Origin: Emydura subglobosa
Lineage: Eukaryota > Chordata > Testudines > Chelidae
Assembly (NCBI GenBank): GCA_007922225.1
Contig: ML679959.1
Location: 24,464,118 to 24,528,117 of the forward strand
DNA: 64,000 nt
Direction: 5' to 3'
Position numbers and translations under genes: made by a program
Shown: positions 1 through 10,060 of the stretch, one piece after another
How the letters are laid out: every line of letters begins with the position of its first letter
Numbering within the stretch: the stretch's first letter is position 1
Notes under the pieces: generated by a model
Database searches by the model: none
What the model was told of the DNA's origin: nothing
What the model saw: the letters and a program-made list of their open reading frames with translations, nothing else

Positions 1-828
1 TGGGCGCTAGGAGCGAGGTGGCAGGGGCCAGAGGCCAGGCAGGTTGGTAGGCGCGGGGAGCTGGGTGAGGAGGCTGTGGCTGGCAAGTGAGCGCCCGCGA
101 GAAGCCCTCCGGTTGTGGTCCGTCGGCCCTAGGAAGGGTCTAGTTTCCTGAGCTGACAAACAAGCCGCAGGGGCCGATCCAGCCTTGTTTGTCCTGTCCC
201 GCGAGGGCTGTGATCAGCCTGCGGCTGAGATAGCGTTGCCGTGGGAACCGGCATGTTGAAATCACTTGGCTTTGGCGTGTTTCTGCGCTTCCCCTCTCAC
301 TCGTCCTGGGGCACCAAAGGGAGAACCAGAGGGACGGTGCTGGCTGCGCCCTCCCTCCCAGCTGCGCTGCAGGTGAAGGCACGGGAGCTGCAACCGCCGA
401 CCAGGACACCGACCGTCTGGGGCCAAGCAGTGGAATAAAGTCCCAGGGGAAGCACCCCAGCACTAGCCCTGCAGGGCCGTGGGGCCAGCTGCGAGGAGCC
501 ACTGGGCAAGCCGCAGCGAGAATGGCTGGTGAGGACCTCTCAGAGTCTGTGCGCTCAAGCCGGGAAAACTGGATGCAAAATGGTGAATTAGGTGCCGCCA
601 AAGCCTCTCTTTTCTCCTGAGCCCCAGCTGGAGATAACCGTGCGCCTGCCCCGGCTCCTGGCCGGCTCCCAGTGCCTTCGGCCCTGCCTTATCTCACCGC
701 AGTGGTGTCGTCACCCTTGGGACCCCAGCAAGAAATAACAGCTGTCCCAGGCCGCTCTCCCTTCCCCATGCATCCCGGCACCGCGGCATACCAGCCACAG
801 GCCCCCAGGCAGGGGAGGGAGGGCTAAC
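1..828. other. GC-rich sequence with no recognised feature
   Basis: No exon, repeat or regulatory signature is recognised here. The open frames are short or overlap on both strands and have the arbitrary composition typical of GC-rich vertebrate DNA. Confidence 0.6.
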
Positions 829-1075
829 GGGCTTGTCTACACTCGAAATGCTACAGCAGCACGGCAGATACCCCTTACGCCGACGGGAGGGGCTCTGCCG
901 TCAGCGCAGGTAATCTAGCTCCCGAAGAGGCGGTCGGAAGAATTCTTCCATTGACCTAGCGCCGTCTGCTCCGGGGGCTAGGTTGGCTTAATTCCATCAC
1001 TCTGGGGCGTGGGTTTTTTCACACCCCTAAGCGACGTAGCTGGGCCGACCCAACTTTTTAATGTAGACCAGGCCT
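829..1075. mobile_element. Non-autonomous DNA transposon (MITE-like) with terminal inverted repeats
   Basis: The left end GGCTTGTCTACACT and the reverse complement of the right end (AGGCCTGGTCTACATT) match as imperfect terminal inverted repeats around the core GTCTACA. Inside are two palindromes: GGAAGAATTCTTCC at 937-950, and a GGGGCGTGGG...TTTTTTCACACCCC hairpin near 1002-1027. There is no coding capacity, so any mobility would have needed a transposase in trans. I recognise the sequence from memory as one that recurs in turtle and crocodilian genomes, but I cannot give it a database family name. Divergence between the two ends suggests an old copy. Confidence 0.75.
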
Positions 1076-2334
1076 AATCCTTCCCTCCTCGGCCAGAGAC
1101 GCTGGGGGAGCCCCGGCCCCGTGCCCTGGCAGGTGACAGATGCTGGGAGGCTGGGTGGGCTGAGATCGGCAGTGTACAGGAGGTCCCGTTGGCGGAGGTA
1201 GCATCTTCATGAAGTGCCACGTCGCTGTGGCAGGTGAGCAGACGTAAGTGCGGACAAGCCCTGAGCTCTAGCTGATAAGCCTTGCCTAAGATGCCCCTCT
1301 GTGTAACAGGACAGCCGTCCCAGGCCAGAGTCTCTTTCCCGCACCACCCAGATCAGCACTAACAGCCTCCAGAATTTCAGCTCCTTCGAGCCAGCCTGCT
1401 ACTAACCCAACGAGCATTGGGCAGCTCGTCTCTGAGCTGCTCCCTGCTCCTGCCGCGGCCTGCAGGGCTCCATGGACATCCCCTGCTGGGGTTGTTACCT
1501 GTCTGAGAACTCCTCAGGCTGGACAGATGGCCCAGGGCCCTTCATCCTTCCTGGCCCCGCTTTGGGATCTGGAGGAGGTGTCACCTGTCCCGCTGTAGCA
1601 GGCGTCTGTCCGGGGTGGCCACCTCTTCCGGCCGTGAAGCTACGCTGTGTGGCAGCGTCTGCTCTCTGCTGCAGACGCTCTTGGCGCAGGTGGGTAGCTT
1701 TCCTCTGCCCCCTCGGCCCTGGCTCCCTTCGACTCAGCCGAGGAAACGCAGGCAAGCCAGGAGGTGGAATTTGGGTCGTGTCTAGGACTGCAGGATGGGG
1801 GGAGCAGGGGGCTGCTGGGCAGAGGGCGGTTGGCGGAGTCGCGGTAGCGGGGGGCTGACAGGCAGGAATGAGTTCCATGGCAGAGCTGTGAATGAGGGTT
1901 TTCAGACTGGATCTGACTGTCTCTTTCTGACGCGCTGGGGATAAGCTCGGCATTTGTCCTGTGGAGAGAGACTCTGAGCCACTAAATCCTCTTAGCATGT
2001 TATTTTTACAGGTAGCAGATTAATGGTTTTAAAGCAACTCCACGGTTTCCAGGACCCTGCCATCCCCCTGCAGTGAGAACCCCCTCCCCGGGCCAGGAGA
2101 GCAGGGCAGGGTATTCTTGGCCCGCTCTGTCTGGCTGTCCAGGATCCCTGCGTCTGTGATGAGCCCCACAGTCTGCAGCCAAGCGGCTCTAGGACTATCC
2201 CCGCAGCCCCCAAAGCTCCTTCGGGCCCCCTAATCCTTCTGCCATTCCCACCTCCCCGGGGCCTCCTTTGCCCCTTGTCCCCCTGCTGTGAGGAGGTCTC
2301 CCCCCCCAGGACCCCTGGCTCCTGGACGAGCCCT
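1076..2334. other. GC-rich sequence with no recognised feature
   Basis: Overlapping chance open frames occur on both strands at about 1470-2000. They are rich in Pro, Gly, Ala and Arg, show no domain and have no convincing splice signals. Nothing else is recognised. Confidence 0.55.
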
Positions 2335-2530
2335 CCCCTAATAACATTTATAGCTGCTAGTATTAAACGGAAATAAAATAACCAAGTGCAGATTAAAAGG
2401 CCATTGATGAAATGCCAGCAGAAGAGTTATGGCCCTAATAAACCGCAGGCTTCTCCCGCCTTTGGGGGGCCTTTTATGAGGCTATTTAAACTTCATTATC
2501 AAAAAGTGTATTAAAGCTGTAAAGGCTCAG
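2335..2530. promoter_or_regulatory. AT-rich island, candidate conserved enhancer
   Basis: About 200 bp of AT-rich, complex sequence stands out sharply from GC-rich flanks. It holds several homeodomain-like or CDX/HOX-like motifs (TTTATAGC, ATTAAA, CTAATAAA, TTTTATGAGG), a TATTTAAA run and an ATCAAAAAG string resembling a TCF/LEF site. It lacks the stop-free frame of an exon and matches no repeat I know. This profile is typical of vertebrate conserved non-coding elements. Conservation is inferred, not shown. Confidence 0.4.
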
Positions 2531-3519
2531 TCCGGCCGCACATCTCCACCGAAGCCCGGCCCACAGCCCCGTCATAAATCCTACCTGTGCGCTGCGTCCT
2601 GCTCAGTCAGAGGGCCGCACAGGGCAGGGGGAGTCAGTGGGGAGGGGGGAATCGAAAGACCAGCCTGAAAACGGCTGTTCACGAGGGTAGGGGACGCAGC
2701 CGCAGCCCCTCTGCTGTATCCCTCTCCTGAGCCGCACCTGCGTCGGCTCGGCGGTGCCGCACCGCCGGGGGACCTCTGGGGTTTGGGACACACAGCAGCA
2801 CCTCCTAACTACACCCCCTCCTGCCCCGGCTTGCCTCCCTAGACAGCCCCCCGTGGGAGCCCCTGTTACAGAGACCGTGCCTACAGATCGCCCTATGTAC
2901 CAGCGAGGTGCCCGCTCTGAGCCCCAGCTGCCTCCGCTCTGCACTGACAGGCACTCGGCCCAGCTAAGCTAGCTGCACAAAGGCACGGCTACCTCTACTC
3001 TGCTACAGCACCAGGCACACAATTCCCCCCGCCAAGGTAGTGCTGCCCCGGGCTGTTTCCACGCCGCACAGCGATGGGAACTAGAACGGAGCAGCTCCCA
3101 GCTTGGGGTGGCTGAGGGGGAAGGCTGCGGCTGTGGCTGGGGAAGACAGGAGAAAGTAGGGCTGCAGTAGGTATTTGGGGGGGTTGACTCCAGGAGCTTG
3201 GTGCCTAGTGCCGATGGGGCCGGAGGCCCAAGATGGGATCCCGGGGGTTAATAGGCTTAGGCTGCAGGTTGTTATTGTTGTAGGACTAGGGCAGGGCTGC
3301 GCGGTCGCATTTGGGCCCCTTCGAAAGCAGTCAGTAGGGCCCAAGTTCCTCGCTGCCGCTGGCCCCAGTGGGCCTGGAGGCCAGCGGGGTTGCCCGGGGC
3401 GGTGGGTTGGGGCAGAAGCGGGCCCGGTGCGTGGAATGCAAGGAATCCTTCCCAGGAAACCTGGGGACTGCACCAGCGGAGTCGGGAGGGAGCTAATCCT
3501 TTGTGTCAGCCTTCCCGCA
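2531..3519. other. GC-rich sequence with no recognised feature
   Basis: Only chance open frames are seen. The 147-codon minus-strand frame and the 135-codon plus-strand frame near 3080-3580 overlap each other and have no domain. Confidence 0.55.
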
Positions 3520-3810
3520 CTCATCTCATTAATTCCCGTTTGCTCTCCTGCTGCCCCCTTGGTTTTCCCGGTGCGGAGATAAGTCTCCTGCTACGAACCC
3601 TTCTGTGCTGATTGTGTGCTGCCCGTGGTCGCGCTGCTGCTGGCAGGATGCCTCCCCCAATTACAGGCGGGTGAAGCTCATTTTAATTGCATGAAGCAAC
3701 TGGGATTAAGGAGACCTTATCTCATAATTCCCTCTTTATCTCTTAACTTCACACTTGCTGCCTTCTATGAAGGCAGGATGTCTTGTGCCAGCTTTTGGAA
3801 TTTATGAGGT
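3520..3810. promoter_or_regulatory. AT-rich island with GATA- and bicoid-type motifs, candidate enhancer
   Basis: A complex, AT-richer stretch with two GATA-type sites read on the minus strand (CTTATCT near 3716, TTTATCTC near 3735), a GGGATTAAGG string resembling an OTX/PITX site, and several TAATT-type motifs (CATTTTAATTGCATG, CATAATTCC). A 63-codon open frame crosses it but has no splice context. A regulatory role is inferred from motif clustering alone. Confidence 0.35.
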
Positions 3811-4646
3811 AACCTTCTCCCCACGATTGCCTGTCCTTCCCCCGCTCAGCGGGGAGAGCCACTGAAACAAACCTACCTGTGGCTCTGCAGCTCCTTACAG
3901 ACAGACTGGGATGCCCTCTTGAAGGGGGAAAGCAGCTGGAGATGGCTGGCTTTTTTTTTTTTTTGTTTCTCTCAAGAGCTGGACAAGGGACAGTGCGAAT
4001 CCTTTGGAAAGCTGCCAGGATCAGGTGCACCGGGCGCTGCCCCTGTTTGCTGAAGCCGAGAGCTTGGCCCGGTTGGGGAAGGAAGGCTGATGGTTTCAAT
4101 ACACTTAGCTGAGCCTGACCTCTCTTGCACACAAGACAGACCCGCCAGCGTGCAGAGCAGACGGCTGGGGTAGGGGAGCTGAGAGCTGGTTTCTGGTGAA
4201 CGGCCACCCTGTTCAGATCTTGAGATTGCCCAGTTTGCTGGTAACCGGGGTGTTTCTGCACGTCACGCTGGAGGCCGTGGGTGTGGAGGGTGCGTGACCC
4301 GCTCTGCCATGATTCTGCCCGGCGAGACCCTCGGCGAGAAGGGAGAGGCACTGGAGGTAGACGGCCTGCAGTGAAGAACTTTGCCAGGGCAGAGTGAATT
4401 GGGCTTGGTGGGAGAAGATGAGACGCTGATGCTGTTCAGACGAGTCCTGGAGCAGGTGCCCAGCCCAGCGTCTCACTGCACTGGTTCTAGTGCTCGCTGC
4501 TCTGAGGGGATGGTGTCCCTAGACAGACACACGGACTGTGTTCTCGTCCCCATTGCCCCCATGTTCCAGGACATACTGAGGAGCGAAGCAGCAGCAGTGC
4601 GACGAGAGAAACCAGCTGGTCCTGCCTCAAAGAAGGAGCGAATCCA
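3811..4646. other. Unique sequence with a short T tract
   Basis: A run of 13 T lies at about 3952-3964. The remainder has no recognised gene or repeat. The far end leads into the CR1 fragment. Confidence 0.5.
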
Positions 4647-5395
4647 TTGAAGCCAAGAGATCTTGGACTTACCGTGGATAGTTCCGCTCCATGTCCAGCG
4701 TCCGTCAAAAAGACCAACAATATATTAGGAACTATTAGGCAAGGAGTGGAAAATAAGACCCAACCTATCACAATGCCGCTCTATAAATCCATGGTGTGCT
4801 CACACCGTGAATACTCCATGCAGCGCTGGTCGCCCCATCTCAAAAAGGATATAGTGGAATTCGAAAAGGCTCAGAGAAGGGCAACAAAGATGATCAAGAG
4901 TCTGAAATGGCTTCCATGGGTGGAGAGAATAAAATGGTTTGGACTGTTCAACTTAGAAAAGAGATGACGAAGGGGGGACGTGATCGAGGTTTATCCAATC
5001 ACGAGGACATGAATAGAGAAGCGTTATTCACCCTTTCCCACAGTACAAAACCCACGGGTCACCCCACGCACTTAATGGGCAGCAGGTTTAATACAAACAA
5101 GAGGAAGTACTTTTCACACAATGCCCAGCTGAGCTTGTTGCCATGGGATGGGGTGATGGCCAGAAGAGTAACTGGAGTCAGAGAAGAGCTGGAGAAGTTC
5201 ATGGAGGACAGGTCCATCAGTGGTTGCTAGCTGAGATGGTCAGGGACACTGCCCCATGCTTGGGGCAACCCTAAACCTCTGACTGCCAGGAGCTGGGAGT
5301 GAAAGACGGGTGGATTCCCTCCATACTTGCCCTGTTCTGTACACTCCCCCTGAAGCTTTGGCCTCCAGCTTTGGACCAGTCTCTTGCAGGAATTC
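4647..5395 (+). mobile_element. CR1-type LINE, 3' end of the pol ORF plus 3' UTR (degenerate)
   Basis: Conceptual translation gives the C-terminal region of a chicken-repeat-1-type ORF2. A frame over about 4647-4967 carries LYKSMV, WSPHLKKDI, RATKMI and GLFNLEKR motifs. A second frame over 4907-5230 carries LMGSRFNTNKRKYF and EELEKFMEDRSI before a stop at 5228-5230. The frame change near 4960 and many substitutions show a dead copy. Sequence after the stop resembles the CR1 3' UTR. The reverse-transcriptase core and endonuclease are absent, as expected from 5' truncation during target-primed insertion. It is more decayed than the copy at 20250. Confidence 0.85.
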
Positions 5396-6285
5396 CTTCT
5401 ACGTGCCATACCCCCAAGGGGTTTCGTTGCTCCTTCAGGGCCGGCCACGCGGGCTTATCATCTCCTGAGACCGAACCTGTGGGGCTCCAGCACGCCTGCT
5501 TCACAGCGTGAGCTCTGCTCAGCCCAATGGCGATAGACTCCTGGTTGGAGATTTGTCCGCGTTTCAGGCACTAATGCACCCCACCCAGTGTTTGCAAGCA
5601 GCCTGGTCAATACAGTCACCTTTATCAGTCAACTGGAACACAGCCCAGGAAGCCCTTAGGTTAGCAGAGAAAAAGGAAGGTTCGAGTCTCTAGACCCTTC
5701 TGGTCAAACCCCAATTCACCAGCCAAGCTGTAGTGAGCTCCATTTCCAGGCTCTTTCTCTCTGACTTCCTTAGTCAGCTCCCAGGCGAGGGCCCACACTT
5801 ATCACCCCACCTCACAGCCCTGAAGTCCTTTGTTCTCCAGCTGGGCTCTCTGCTCAGCATCCCTGCTGGGAGTGTCGATCCATGAGTCCTTGGAGCTTGC
5901 ATTTTCTCTCTGGACCCTTTGTTGAGCTGGTTCCGTTTCAGCCAGTTCCTGACGGGTTCTGGTCATTCTACCCAGACAGGGAGGAGACACACACACACAC
6001 ACACACACACACCTATGTCTCTCAGCCTGCCCTGAGAGCGAATTTAATCCTTTCTCCCCCCCCGAGCTCTGGTGGGGAGGGGGGATGCTAAGAGGGGCGA
6101 GGGAGGGCGGGGCAGAGCAGTTTATTTATTATTGTGCTCCTTGCTGAGTGCTGCCTGGTTTTCCCTGAGTGCATTGCCCTCCTCCCTGGTGCTTGAATTG
6201 AGATTGGTCTCATCACCCAAGGGAAACTCCTGCGTACTCATCATGCCCATTGTTCACCCGAGGCCAGGCCCTTTAGCATTTATAT
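5396..6285. other. Intergenic or intronic sequence with a CA microsatellite
   Basis: Apart from the (CA)n run at 5987-6012 and a short C tract near 6056, no gene or repeat is recognised. A GGTTCGAGTCT string near 5679 resembles a tRNA B box but has no cloverleaf around it. Confidence 0.5.
5987..6012. repeat. (CA)n microsatellite
   Basis: Thirteen uninterrupted AC dinucleotides. Confidence 0.95.
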
Positions 6286-6289
6286 AGCC

Positions 6290-6900
6290 CAGGATGAGAG
6301 CCTCTCTCAGGGACCCAGGCAATACTGCCATTCCCCACCAGGCATTAAGGGAAACCCGCACCCTGGTGAACAGACAGCTCCTTGGCCAATTCTTTAATCC
6401 TCTGGGGTGCAAGTTATCTGGCCTTAAACATTTTTTAAAAACATTTCACACTGATCATTGCTGTTAAACACGCTCCTTAGTTATTGATGGTCTGAGCGTG
6501 TTTCACTAGGACAGTCAGAGACAAATACATCATCCAAACAGAGAACAGAAATATCCATTGAATGCTTCCTCCTTTTCTACATCACAAGTGACAATTTTAC
6601 CATCCCTATCTAATAACGTATCTTTATCTAATATGTCAGATTTATACCATGGCTAAGATTTCATTTGTTCCTCATATAGTTCAAGAATTCCTGCGTATTG
6701 TCCTTAACCCTACTGGCCAGAGATACTTTAGATACCTTTCGCTTTCCTCATCGTCTGCATGTCCTAGCTGCTGATTTATGCTCATTGCTGTCAGCCTCCC
6801 TGTGTTTCCGTTTGCTATATATATTATTGTCACTTTCATCTCCCCTCCTAACCGAGATGTTTTTTACCCAAAGAACCTGTCTTTCATGACTGTAGAATGG
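6290..6900 (-). mobile_element. Antisense LINE pol fragment (CR1/L2-like, endonuclease-RT linker and start of RT)
   Basis: Reading the minus strand from about 6900 downwards gives, in order: a basic segment; RVKDNTQEFLNYMRNK (about 6725-6662); DGKIVTCDVEKEEAFNGYF (about 6605-6540), the usual linker between endonuclease and reverse transcriptase in CR1/L2-type elements; and RPDNLHPRGLK (about 6425-6393), the conserved block that opens the reverse transcriptase. Stops and frame changes lie between the blocks, so it is a fossil. The AT-rich composition contrasts with the flanks. It is truncated at both ends and may extend towards 7000. CR1 versus L2 clade is not settled by these motifs. Confidence 0.75.
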
Positions 6901-7455
6901 GGGTTTCTTAGGCATCTATTCGAAGTACACTGAAACCATTCCCAGTGCTCAGTCACATTCTTGTGTTTACATTTTTCCTCCCACTCAGTTTTGCTCATGA
7001 TTGGGACATGGACCTTTGCATTGGATCTCGACACGATGAGTAGCTCACTGAGCCCATCCTTACGCAGGGTGTGGTAGGATCACCTAGAACCTGTTCTCCA
7101 GGGGCTGGGCCTGTCAGTTTCAAATGTACCAGATAATGGGGCTTCCCCTAGTCCATCGCTAGCTCCATGCCGCTGGCCGGATGCACCTGCTGATACCTTT
7201 GCATTTTATCCCATCGCCCCACATCCCACTCTAAACAATCCCTCCCCCTTCTTGTCAGCCGCACCATCCGGACCCTTAGCTACTGACCTCTTCTCCAGCT
7301 GCTTCCTGCCCACGGCCTGGCCCTTTGCCATTCGCTACCATTCATGCCCCTCAGTCGCTCCCCACAGCCTAGTTTCCTACTCTCCCCTCGACATCACATC
7401 CTAGGGCGTTGCCTCATGGAGAATCAGTGCCAGTCGGGCGCTTGCTACATGTGCT
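6901..7455. other. Unassigned sequence upstream of the LINE fragment
   Basis: Sequence up to about 7160 keeps the moderate AT content of the LINE fragment and may be more of the same element. I could not recognise its protein. 7160-7455 holds nothing identifiable. Confidence 0.4.
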
Positions 7456-7459
7456 GTCC

Positions 7460-7600
7460 AAAGTCATGGAGCAGGTAAAGATTTTGTCAGGGGTATTTTT
7501 AGTAAAAGTCAGGGACAGGTCACGGACAATAAGCAAAATCCCAGAAGCCGGTGACCCGTCCCTGACTTGTATTAAAAATAACCATGACACAATGGGGCTG
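7460..7600. mobile_element. Hairpin-type non-autonomous element (long inverted repeat)
   Basis: A left arm at 7492-7523 (GGTATTTTTAGTAAAAGTCA then GGGACAGGTCAC) is mirrored by a right arm at 7551-7583 (GTGACCCGTCCCTGACTTGT then ATTAAAAATAACC), with a 27-bp spacer. The arms would fold into a stem of about 30 bp. I associate this palindrome with a repeat common in turtle genomes. The preceding AAGTCATGGAGCAGG string looks like part of the same element. It has no coding capacity. Confidence 0.65.
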
Positions 7601-7664
7601 CTGGGGGGCTGAGAGCCCAAGCCCCCCTCTGTGTGTGTGTGGGGGGGGCAGGTCCAGCACCTGC

Positions 7665-7870
7665 CGCCGCTGCGGCTTGGTCCTCTGGGGTCCCCCTGCC
7701 GCCCATAGCAGTTCGGTGCACCGGGATCCCCTTGTTACTCGTGGCAACTCGGAGTTCCTGGCCCCCTACCATCCATAGCAGCTGGGAGCTGTGGGGTCCC
7801 CCCACCACCCATGACGGCTCCGACCTCCAGGGTCCCTGCTGGCTGACAGCTCCGGCCCTGCCATCCCAGG
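7665..7870. repeat. Degenerate minisatellite with a period of about 35 bp
   Basis: The anchor string CCCATAGCAG or its variants recurs at about 7702, 7736 (as CTCGTGGCAAC), 7772 and 7807, each followed by CTCGGAG/CTGGGAG-like and GGTCCCC-like blocks. It directly follows the hairpin element and may be part of the same compound repeat. Confidence 0.6.
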
Positions 7871-8084
7871 GCTGAAGCAGAAAACGTCACAGAGCCAGAC
7901 TCCATGACTACCAGAGACCTGAGTCCATAACATCCTCTTACTCATGGTCATGGGACACGCTTAGTGTGTGGTAAACAGGAAGCCCGGCACGCTAGTCACT
8001 CCAACACCCCCTCTGGGCGGAGTCCGTCCGTCGAGGGCATCCCCCTGGCTGCACTATCTAAGCACCCCACTAGTGTATGCATTC

Positions 8085-8200
8085 TCACACCCCCTGCGAG
8101 GGAGGGCAGGGCTATTCTCCCTGCTTTACAGGGAAGGAACAGAGGCCCTGAGACACTAGATGTTTTGCCCGCAGTTCACCCAACTTCTGGGGCAGAGTCC
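8085..8200 (+). repeat. Possible old MIR-like repeat fragment
   Basis: The stretch with CTCCCTGCTTTACAGGGAAGG, ACAGAGGCCCTGAGACAC and GCCCGCAGTTCACCCAACTTC aligns by eye to the 'TTTACAGATGGGGAAACTGAGGCACAG...' core of ancient amniote interspersed repeats. Heavy divergence makes this tentative. Confidence 0.35.
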
Positions 8201-8394
8201 CAGGTGAATTCCACACCCACTGGTTCATCCGTCCTTTCCTTTGCACCTCTAAGCGCCCCCTGTAGACTAGGACAGACTATTCAGTTGTTTATACTGAGCC
8301 CATCACGGGGGCATCTGAGCTCCCCCCGACATTCACAGGGGGGCCAGGGCTGGGGATCCTTACCTCTAATCAGGCGCGTCATATTCCCAAAGCC

Positions 8395-8470
8395 CTGTGC
8401 AAACACAGTTGCTAATTAGCCGCCATTGGCATTAGCTAATTCATTTAATTGCAGATGACCCAGAATTCCA
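8395..8470. promoter_or_regulatory. Short AT-rich islet with clustered TAAT motifs
   Basis: The sequence GCTAATTAGCC...GCTAATTCATTTAATTGCAG packs three TAATT cores, one of them palindromic (GCTAATTAGC), into about 50 bp between GC-rich flanks. This suggests homeodomain binding. It is a candidate regulatory element by motif density only. Confidence 0.3.
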
Positions 8471-9389
8471 GAGCATGAAAACGTCTTCCCACCCCCCCGC
8501 GCACCAGCTCCCTTTCCCGGCCGGAGGAGCCGCTGGGGCTGCCCGTGACAGGATCCCCATTAATCTCCATTGATGCGGTGCGTGGAAGAGGCAGTCTGAG
8601 CCAGAGAGGTGTGAACGGAGGCTGCAGATCTCTCTGCGCTGGGCCCCTCTCCCCACCTGACAGGCTCAGGGCTCCTAGCACCGGGGCTGGATGCAGCCGC
8701 TGGGTCTCTGCACCTCGGACAGGTGGGGCTGATCCTTCTGTGGCTGTGTCCTGCCCTCTCCCCAGTTCTGTGTGTCTGTCCATCTGCCCCCCCTCCCCCC
8801 CCAATTTTCCTCTAGGCTCAGTTTCCATCCCTTGGGCTGGCTTTGCCCGCTCTCTCTGTGTGCGGCGCAGCGGTTCTCATTTCCCCAGGGCCCATCTGAC
8901 AGAAACCAGACAACTCCCAGACCGAATGGTTCCTTTAATCAGCCAGAGAGTTCTCTTCGTGGGGGCATTTCAGCTGACCCGCCTCTGACCCTTCCCCTTC
9001 TCCTTCCAAGGAAACTGGGGAAGTTAGAGAAAGCCTCGGCCCTTCCCCCGCCTGCCCCACGCGGCTGCCTCGAACGGCTGCTCAGTGCCATGACCCTGGC
9101 ACCGGGGTCCCTCCTTGGGCCCCCTGCCGCCCCCTAGGTCTAAGGGCTTCCATCAGTGATTGGCTTGAATTAGCTGCTGCCGGAAGGGCAGGAAATCCTC
9201 CCTCATCGCTGGGCCAAACCCATCCCTGGTGCCGCTGCACGAGATCCAGCAGCGTGCGGGACTGGAGATGCCCCTGTTTGTGCATCCCAGGATCACATTT
9301 GTTCTGTTGGCCACAGCGTCAGCTTCCAGAGACACCTCCCCACCTTGCTGGCTAGCCTGAGCCTCCAGCCTGTTTCCAGCCCCCTAGGG

Positions 9390-10060
9390 CAGGGCCAATT
9401 AGAATGACCCTGAGAATCAGATTTCACGACAGGGCGCTCAGAGCGGTCACTAAAATACAGCTCCACCTAACGCATGGGCCTCAGCCATTCAATCAAACAA
9501 AGCACAGTGCATTTGTTTGGCCTGATTTCTCCTTGATAAACTCCCCAGGTAGCTCGCTGCTCGCAGTTCCTTTATCCTGGAAATGGTTCTGCTTTTTCTC
9601 TGCCTCTTTATACTTGTTCTGTTGGTTTTATTGGGGGTTGAAGGGAAGTGAAGAGGCCAGGATCACTCTCCCTCTCTTTCTTTGAAGATCGGTACCACAT
9701 TTGCTCCCCCCCCAGCCCTTTCCCAGGTGTCCATGACCTTTCAGAAATAATTTTCAGCCGTGCAATGAGATTGTTTGCCAGTTCCTCCTTGCCCTAGGCT
9801 CTGTCTCTTCCGGATCAGCTGAGCAGCATCTGTTTGAATTTTCCCAGTACTCCTTTGCTGGCTCTTTATCAGCTGATTATTTTTTTTTTTTTTACAAAAT
9901 TTTCATCGCTTCCTAATTGTCCAAACGTTGTTCTCATTAAGGACACGTAAAAGTTTCACGGCATCTCGGCCCCGGTAGAATCCTTGTTAATTTCTTGCCG
10001 CTCTTCACTTTTAAGGGGGCAGCTTTCCCTCTCCCTATTGTTCCTGGGACGTCATTAACT
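9390..10060. promoter_or_regulatory. Extended AT-richer region, candidate regulatory block
   Basis: Two complex AT-rich cores (about 9390-9660 and 9730-10020) contain CAATCAAACAAAG, TTGATAAACTC, TTTATCAGCTGATTATTT and CATTAAGG-type motifs plus an E box (CAGCTG). A poly-T run lies near 9880. No repeat or exon is recognised. Either an old unrecognised transposon or a conserved non-coding element would fit. Confidence 0.3.

Larger units (their letters stand above)
7871..9389. other. Mostly unique GC-rich sequence
   Basis: Two small items inside are listed separately: a possible old SINE piece at 8085-8200 and an AT-rich islet at 8395-8470. The remainder shows only chance open frames. Confidence 0.5.

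Noticed and set aside
5670..5700. GGTTCGAGTCTCTAGACC resembling a tRNA T-arm/B box
   Set aside because: No matching A box, anticodon arm or acceptor stem could be found upstream.
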